Assembly (NCBI GenBank): GCA_910589415.1
Contig: OU342633.1
Coordinates: forward strand, 52,694,404-52,758,403
From: Malachius bipustulatus
Taxonomy: Eukaryota > Arthropoda > Insecta > Coleoptera > Melyridae
Reading direction: 5' to 3'
Length of the DNA stretch: 64,000 bases
The position numbers were made by a program, and so were the translations under genes. Position 1 is the stretch's first letter, and every line of letters begins with the position of its first letter. The notes below the pieces were generated by a model. It did not search any database, was not told where the DNA came from, and saw only the letters and a list, made by a program, of their open reading frames with translations. This document shows positions 57,525 to 64,000 of the stretch, in pieces.

Positions 57525-58140
57525 CGATCTCTCTTCTTTGCTATCAAATTTAAGAAAGAATTAACTAGAGAGTTAGGTAATCAAGGTGGGTGTATCTTTT
57601 ATTTTATTATTCTCGGCAAGGCATTGGTAAAAAACGGTATATATAAATTGTTGATGAGTGTTTTCGATCGAGCGCAAATTCTCATCCAGAAGAAATTGGT
57701 TTCATTCTGCTCCCCTTCTTTTGCTTATAACGATGTTATAATCTAATATGTAATAATGTAATAATGTAGAAATAACTTTCTTAACGAAAAGAATAACAGC
57801 CTCGTCATGCACAGTAACCGAGATATGAATAAAGGGTTGAAACCAGGCTAATAGAAGGAGGGGGTGATTCCAAACAAGAGGGTGTTAGGAGAGCAACCAC
57901 CTGTTATTCGAGGGATGTTTGTGTAAGCGGCCCACCTCTATTATTATTCTCTCCCCCTTCACAGCCAGTGTGTTTATAACCTAGAATCATTGTCAGTTTT
58001 TTATTTTTATCAAGTTTTATTATAATCAAATATTTCTCCTTTATCAAACGAGTAAAGTCAATTGGTTCATAAAGAAACTTATCAACCCCGAATTGGAGTT
58101 GGAGTTGGAGTATCCATTTAATTTAAAACCCGGCGATGTT
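57525..58140. other. Intergenic, no feature
   Basis: Nothing supported. Confidence 0.4.
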
Positions 58141-58143
58141 ATA

Positions 58144-58164
58144 ATGGTCCTTCGAGCCGGATTG
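58144..58164 (+). repeat. tRNA-Tyr-type primer-binding-site remnant 4
   Basis: TGGTCCTTCGAGCCGGATT matches the complement of the tRNA-Tyr 3' end including CCA, preceded by GTTATAA as if directly after an LTR end. Opposite orientation to the copies at 39.8-41.7 kb. Confidence 0.55.
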
Positions 58165-58869
58165 TATATGGATACAATCGAGGATAATGTGACTCGCTCC
58201 AGAAAAATACAAATCTTATTGGAGGAAAGCTCTTCCTTTGTAGGTTAAAAATGAGTTTAATTTAAAATTGGAAAGTTAAACATAAGAAGCCTGCATGGAG
58301 TTTCACATGAAAGAGTTCCAATTTTTCATCGCGGAATTCTTATCGATATTTCCCCCAACGTATCGCGGAGCGTGCATAAAAAGCTCCATTGTTGAGAGAA
58401 AATACACGTTACAAGAAAAACAAGAACGGCTTACATTTCATTATTCTGAAATTTAATAAAATTTCGGTAGCTACATATACCTTACCGGAGCATGAGTTTA
58501 TGAAAAAATAAGAGCAAAGGACCTAATAAAGCCGGGTGTGTTATATTGTTGGATGTCCACTATAAGCGCGACAATAAAGAGTAAAGCACCTAAATTAGTC
58601 ACGAGTCCTTTGTGACAGTTTTACACACACTCGAGTCCGAGCTCATATCATTATGCATTATAAAATTTATCATATACACCTGTCCTCTGCTACACTGCAG
58701 CAGCAGAGCTAAATGGAATTGGATGATTTAAGTAATTATTTTTGTTAATCGGTGTCTGGAGATTGGAGCTTTTATACTAATTCATTTTATATAATATTAA
58801 AAAGCTTGCATAATTTTTTTTATTGTACTGTCTTCTTAAAAAGTTAGATTGGACTCGGAATATTAACCC

Positions 58870-59100
58870 ATCATAGTATAGAAAATCGAAAGACCTTTCC
58901 AACGAGGCCAAACATGGTATGCTTAGAAATAACCGTTCAGAAGATATTCGAGATTAAATTTTCCAATATGGCGCCTTATACGGCGAGTTTGGTCTCAATT
59001 ATCTCGAAAATGGCTATAGTTGGATACGTCGAGTTGGGTGTCATTTGTCATTTGAAAGGTCTTATTGTTACCTTTTCGGTTTCCTATTCATTTAATTTTT
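58870..59100 (+). repeat. Repeat family R2, copy at 58.9 kb
   Basis: TTCCAATATGGCGCC, then TCTCAATTATCTCGAAAATG, GAGTTGGGTGTCATTTGTCA and GAAAGGTCTTATTGTTACC, in the same order as at 33.9-34.2 kb. The 62-codon frame here belongs to the repeat. Confidence 0.55.
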
Positions 59101-59341
59101 GAGTTTGATGGACTTGTTGAAGTGGCACTACTTGTCTTGTAAGAATAATTTACTAATGAGAGTGTAGCTATAAATTAATATTTAAATAAAAATACGGCAA
59201 TAATTTTTTTTGTAATACGCCAAATTTCTATTTTTAGTAGGCACGGTTATAAAAATACAAGTAATACTTTTTGTGTTTTTTATGATTATTTGAGTTATGT
59301 TTTTAACGCTACCTAGCTAAAATACTTCGGAGCAAACATTG

Positions 59342-60823
59342 AAGACGAACCCAAGTCAAGTTAGCCACACTTCGGCCAGCCACGCTTTAGGCTAGGGAGA
59401 GGGACTTTTCCCTCTCTTTTTTTATTATTTTCGACAATTTTTTTGTTTCATTTTTAACGACTTGGATTGAAAAGAAATGGTTCGTTTTTGTTGATAATAA
59501 TGTCATTATTAAATTTAACCAAATAAAAAAATTATCTTAAATATAAATAAATAAATATCGAATGGCTGTGAAAGCCCAAAGTGTCAGAAATTTTCAAGTA
59601 GCCTCAAGCAGGGCCTCTGACGCAACCTAACGACTGCTGTGAAGCAGCCGGAACCCCCTTTTTAACGTACCTCCCGGAGCACGAATCTAATAAATATAAA
59701 AAAACGTAACAATTATTAGAACTAGAAAATAATTCGAAAAAAAAACAATGAAAAAAAAATTAACCAAACGTCTTGCTCAAGGTTTTTTAAAAGAAAATCC
59801 TCGTGATCGATTTAGGTCATTAATTTTCAAAAAAAATTTAATGAAAAAAGCTGTTTTTGTCCAAAACTTTGTCCACGATTTTGGGAAAACTGTCGTGATC
59901 AATTTAAGCTTTTAATTTTCGAAAAAATCAATGAAAAATATAATTTGCCCAAGGTTTTGGAAAAGAAAAACCTCGTGATAAATTTAGACCTTTAATTGTA
60001 AAAAAAGTAAATGAAAAAACCTGTTTTTGCCCAAAACTTTGTCCGGGATTTTGGGAAAACCCTCGCAGTGGATTTTAACTACAAATTTTCGAAAAAATCA
60101 ATTAAAAAAATATTTTTACTAAACGGATTCCCGAGATTTTGTAAAGAAAAGTCCCGTGAACGATTTAGGCTTTCAATTGTCAAAAAAGTCAATGAAAAAA
60201 ACTGTTTTTTCTATAAACATTTTCCAGGAATATGGGAAAACCCTCATGATGGATTCGCGAAAAACTCAATGAAAAAATATTTTTACCAAGCGTTTTGTCC
60301 AATATTTTGGAAAAGCAGTCGTGGATCGATTTAGGCCTTTAATTTTCAAAAAAGAGTCAATGAAAAAAAAACTGTTTTTGCCCAAACTTTGTCCATGGTC
60401 GATTTGGTCTTTAATTTTCAAAAAACAAAAAACTGGAAACACCTTTTTTGCCCAAAATTTCGAAAGCTTTTGGAAAAACACTCGCCGTCCATTTAATTTT
60501 AAATTTAAAAAAAAAAAAAAACGCGCAAAATACTTTTTGCCCCAAACCTTGCCCAAAATGTCCGTGGCCGAAAGCGTGGCTGGACGTGGAGTTCTAATTG
60601 TTACGTATTTTTATATTGAAGATAATTTTTTATTTGATGAAATTTCATAATGACATTATTATCAACAAAAGCAAACCATTTCTTTTCCATCCAAGCCATT
60701 AAAAACGAAACAAAAAAATTGCTGAAAATAATTAAAAAAAAAGAGAGGGAAAAGTCCCTCTTCCTGACCGAAAGCGTGGCCGGTCGAAGTTTGGCTAGCT
60801 TGACTTGGGCTGAAGACTAGCTC
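59342..60823. mobile_element. ~1.5-kb element: ~180-bp inverted repeats enclosing a tandem array
   Basis: The left segment 59342-59517 (CCCAAGTCAAGTTAGCCACA ... GAGGGACTTTTCCCTCTC ... GATAATAATGTCATTATTAA) is the inverse of 60643-60823 at roughly 80-85% identity. Between them, 59750-60560 holds ~80-90-bp units with TCAATGAAAAAAACTGTTTT and TTTGTCCACGATTTTGGGAA in two alternating forms. A 130-bp non-repeated patch (59575-59710) also lies inside. A stray copy of the terminal motif (GCCGAAAGCGTGGC) lies at about 60567. No transposase. It resembles a foldback-type transposon, but with the array inside rather than in the arms. Confidence 0.8.
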
Positions 60824-60829
60824 ATCGAG

Positions 60830-61485
60830 ATTAAATAAAATATCTAACATGGAGGTTATAATAAATTTATATCCCATCAGTTATCCGGTAGACGGTTGTA
60901 GTTGAGTAGGTATCGAATGTTATGTTTTCTATTATTTTTTAGTTTTATTTTAACATTCCTTTACCACAATCATCTTATATTTTAATAAATCATTCCAGTA
61001 GCGAAGTTACATGTTACATCAACCTGAAACTAAACATCTATCAATATTAAAACGATAAAGGTAATAAAAAACCTTTCAAACGAGAAAAACTCAATTTGGT
61101 TAAACGTGATCGTTGTTGACTTGAGATAAAATTTTCTCATGGAAGCAAATACATAAAACTACGTCATGTTTTATTTATAATCGGATTTATGTTAGAATTT
61201 ATATCTTCCCGTTTTTGAATTTACTGTTTCCATATCTACGGGCTCAATTCTGACATTAATTTAACAGGACAAATATTACGAGTATTGACACAACTTGAGA
61301 CCGGTAGGTTCTATTAAATAATAATTTCATTTACTTAATCTACAAGAAATAACTTTATTTCGGGAATTTCGTATATAAGTATATGGATAAAAATAGCTTC
61401 ATTATAAAGGTGGTTATTAAGAAAATAGGATTATTATTTCCAAATTAACAAACACCAAATTAGATATACCACCTACTTAGCTGCT
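60830..61485. other. Intergenic, AT-rich
   Basis: Nothing supported. Confidence 0.4.
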
Positions 61486-61489
61486 ACGG

Positions 61490-61810
61490 TTCGCGAGATA
61501 TGTGCCTTCAAACTTTAATGACGCCATGTTGGATTTCTTTATTAAACTCGCTTACTTTCTTAAACGGTTGCTGCTATTAGGCGGCTTCGGCAAGTTCAAA
61601 CAATTAAAACTTGAATGTAACATTTTTTTATAATAATCAAGTAGAGCAGAGCTAGACTTATCAGGGGACACCAAACTCGATACATCTAGCTGAAATGGTT
61701 CAGGAAATATTCGATGTTAAATTTTCTCAAAAACGCCATGTTGGATTATTTAAATTTAGCGTAACTTTTCAATGATTACTAAATGTATCGAGTTTGGTCT
61801 CGTTTGATAT
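61490..61810. repeat. Repeat family R2, inverted pair
   Basis: CCAAACTCGATACAT at about 61670 and ATGTATCGAGTTTGG at about 61783 form an inverted pair around CGCCATGTTGGATTATTT. Related wording occurs at 58.9 and 34.1 kb. Confidence 0.5.
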
Positions 61811-61939
61811 TTATATTGATAATGAGGGTGTCAGATGCGCTGCGACCTATTACAGATCTACTGTGCCCCCTCTTCTCTGCTTCTTTGGTGTATATTCCCT
61901 TCATTGCAGCAGCCTCTCCAATTCCGCTTCCATTAGGAA

Positions 61940-63775
61940 TTTCAGCATTTGAAGGGGATCAAGGCCGGGCAGAACCGCCGTTGAGCTGGTGTTGGCCCAG
62001 AACATCGTTTCTTTCGCGTTCTAGTGCTTCGCAGTTCATCAATAGGTGACGAGGCGTCTCGTTTTCTTCCCAATCTGCAAACGCCATCTTTTTCTATGCA
62101 AAGTTTCCTCGCGTGTTCATTGAGCTTGCAATGACCTGTTAGGAATCCTGTTAGCATTCTGAGACTTCCTTTGTTGATGGTCAGGAGTTTTCTTGACTTT
62201 TCTCGGTTAAAATTCCCGAGGAGCTCCTTGGATTGTCTCAATCCTGAGAGGTTATTCCAATGGATTTCTCTCAGTTTTTCTTCTTCCTTTCGCAGTTCTG
62301 CCTTGAAGAACGTGTCTTCGAGGCTACAGAATGGTTCTGGTCCTATGAAGGGTATCGATGCTCCTTTTCTTGCCAATGAGTGGGCACGTTCGCTTCCCTC
62401 AATCCCAGTGTGTCACGGTATCCATTTGAGGTGAATTTTATTCTCTCTGCCTAGTTTATTGAGTTTTTGTAGGCAATTCCATGCCATTTTTGAGCTGATA
62501 ATAGGAGAACTCAGCGTCTTTATGGTTTCTTGACTGTCTGTCAGTATTGCTATTTCCCTATTTTTATAGTTTCTGTCGAGGTTTATTTGGGCGCATACTT
62601 CTATTGCGTAGGTACAGTTCGGCTTGAAGTATGCTTAGGGATGTTCCCATCGGCTCGGAGTAGTTGGTGCCTGGCCCATACACTCCTGCCCCAGTTCCCC
62701 CGGTGGCCTTTGAGCCGTCTGTGTACCATCTTATTGTACCTTCTTTGAGAGTGTGAATGGATGTGTTGCTCCATTCTTCTTTCGTAGACAGTTCCATGAT
62801 GAAGTTTCTCTTGAAGCTGAATTTCTTGACAGTTTTGTCTTTTGGCATTATCAGGAGGTTCTTACAGATGTTCAGGGGTTGATTCCCCTCGGTCCGTTGT
62901 CCCCCCCTGATTCCCATTCTTGACATTCTGAGTTGGGCCTCTGCGGCACTTCTCTCAATCACTAAGTGCAGTGGTGTGAGATCTAGGATTACTTATTCCA
63001 ACTCTGCTGTTGGACATGTTCTCGTTGCTCCTGTGATGCAGAGACATGCAAGTCTCTGGATCTTCTCGAGTATTTTCCTCGCTGTTATTAGCTTGGTCCG
63101 CTTGTACCAGACGACCGCTCCGTATGTGATGATGGGTCTCACTAGCATGGTGTACATCCAGCGTAAAATGGATGGGTTACAACCCCATGCATTCCCCGCC
63201 ATTCTCCTGCACACCATGAGTACGGATGTGGCCTTACTTACTGTTGCACTCAAGTGCTTGTTCCACATTAGCTTCTTATCCAGTGTTATTCCCAGATATT
63301 TTACTTCTTCCTTCCATTCTAACTGTCTTCACCTGGATGGTGTCATCGCCCACTTTGGTTTCAATTATATTTGTGGACAGCATTTGTTGAATCCAATGGG
63401 ATGTTGTGCTGTTAATGCCTTTTTTAGTTAGGGCTTTCTTGATAGCATCGCAAGAGGTGTTGTCGAATGCTTCTTCTATGTCCAGAAAGGCGAAATGGCA
63501 GTTTCCTTGCACTCCAGAGTATCCTGAATCTTTTCTGTCAGCTCATACAGGGCGGTCTATGGTGATCTGCCCGCTCTGTACGCATGCTGGCTTGGGTGTA
63601 GTGGTCCCCTGTTCAATGTTTCCGTTCTGATGTGATTATCGATGATTTTCTCCATCGTCTTTAGTAAGAAATAGGTAAGACAGATGGGTCTAAATGATTT
63701 CGGGAGAGAGGTGTCCTTTCTTCCTGCCTTAGGAATAAAGATGACTTGCGCTTTCCTCCAGGCTTGTGGTATACA
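61940..63775 (-). pseudogene. Decayed RNase-H-bearing LINE (I/R1-type), 5' end interrupted
   Basis: Minus-strand fragments in order: RT finger/palm start (PQAWRKAQVIFIPKAG, RPICLTYFLLKTMEKII, 63,775-63,530, with a frameshift and stop); FAFLDIEEAFDNTS (palm aspartate region, 63,512-63,276); thumb/connection (VRPIITYGAVVW, 63,268-62,993); RNase H (RWYTDGSKATGGTGAGVYG, LSILQAELYLR, 62,962-62,564); and C-terminus (FLTGHCKLNEHARKLCIEKD, 62,376-61,942). The YADD palm segment is missing or unreadable. Multiple frameshifts: non-functional. Confidence 0.82.
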
Positions 63776-64000
63776 GGGTGCACCATGTATCCTTCTCTAT
63801 ATTGCTATCTCCTGAACGCTAAGAGATACAGGGTCGGTTAAATTAGAGAAAAGATGCGCAGTTTTGTGGCCATCTCGAATCCGTCAAAACATGCAAGATA
63901 TCTGTGACCGTTCCTGAAATATCCTGAAAAAACTGAAAAATCGAGATTTCTTATTTTCCTCATATTTTTTTTATTATTCGAAATTAATAAATAATTTTTT
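63771..64000. mobile_element. TACAGGGTG-ended element, left part, inserted in the LINE
   Basis: TACAGGGTGCACCATGTATC begins exactly where homology to the LINE RT stops, and it contains a second ATACAGGGTCGG at about 63828. It continues beyond the window. Same terminal motif as the foldbacks at 1-403 and 2021-2890. Confidence 0.6.

Noticed and set aside
57284..57547. Mirrored frames on both strands around 57.4 kb
   Set aside because: Produced by the palindrome itself.

Overview
The window is insect genomic DNA: AT-rich, gene-poor and dominated by introns, decayed transposons and tandem or dispersed repeats. The one gene that can be identified with confidence is a family B (secretin-type) G-protein-coupled receptor on the minus strand. 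It most resembles the insect CRF-like diuretic hormone 44 receptor (DH44R). Nine exons can be read between 27,741 and 5,146. All splice phases agree, giving a 1,257-bp reading frame (418 residues plus stop). The protein has the six-cysteine hormone-binding ectodomain, seven membrane segments and a basic, serine-rich tail. The insect order cannot be fixed from sequence alone; a beetle is only a guess.

Layout. 1-4,000: two large palindromic foldback elements whose arms carry a TACAGGGTG motif, a scattered GCCGCCC-motif region, and a possible C-terminal coding exon on the plus strand. 5,146-5,562: the last two DH44R exons. 6,300-8,690: a ~122-bp satellite inside the following intron, with two 367/368-bp higher-order units. 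9,277-10,160: five compact exons for TM2-TM7. 10,290-14,030: an intron filled with CGTCTGGAGTT-like motifs that change orientation. 14,677-14,851: the TM1 exon. 14,852-27,539: a 12.7-kb intron holding a 5'-truncated LINE, a possible N-terminal exon on the opposite strand, a 553-bp MITE, a gypsy-like gag pseudogene, a probable LTR and an ACGTC-motif cluster. 27,540-27,741: the ectodomain exon. 27,985-29,090: a ~183-bp tandem array just upstream of it.

29-64 kb has no gene I can identify. It contains several MITEs and foldbacks, an RTE-type LINE tail, and a pair of ~0.9-kb inverted copies (35.0 and 55.3-56.2 kb) sharing an open frame. It also has remnants matching the tRNA-Tyr 3' end (probable retrotransposon primer sites), a (TTCGCACTTTTTTC)-type minisatellite, a LINE with an uninterrupted ~1,028-codon endonuclease-reverse transcriptase ORF, and a second ACGTC cluster. 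Near the right end lie a ~1.5-kb element with ~180-bp inverted repeats enclosing a tandem array, and a decayed RNase-H LINE interrupted near 63,770 by another TACAGGGTG element.

No cooperating gene cluster or operon-like system is present. The unusual content is repeat architecture: arrays of short, irregularly spaced motifs in the receptor introns, and tandem arrays enclosed by inverted repeats.
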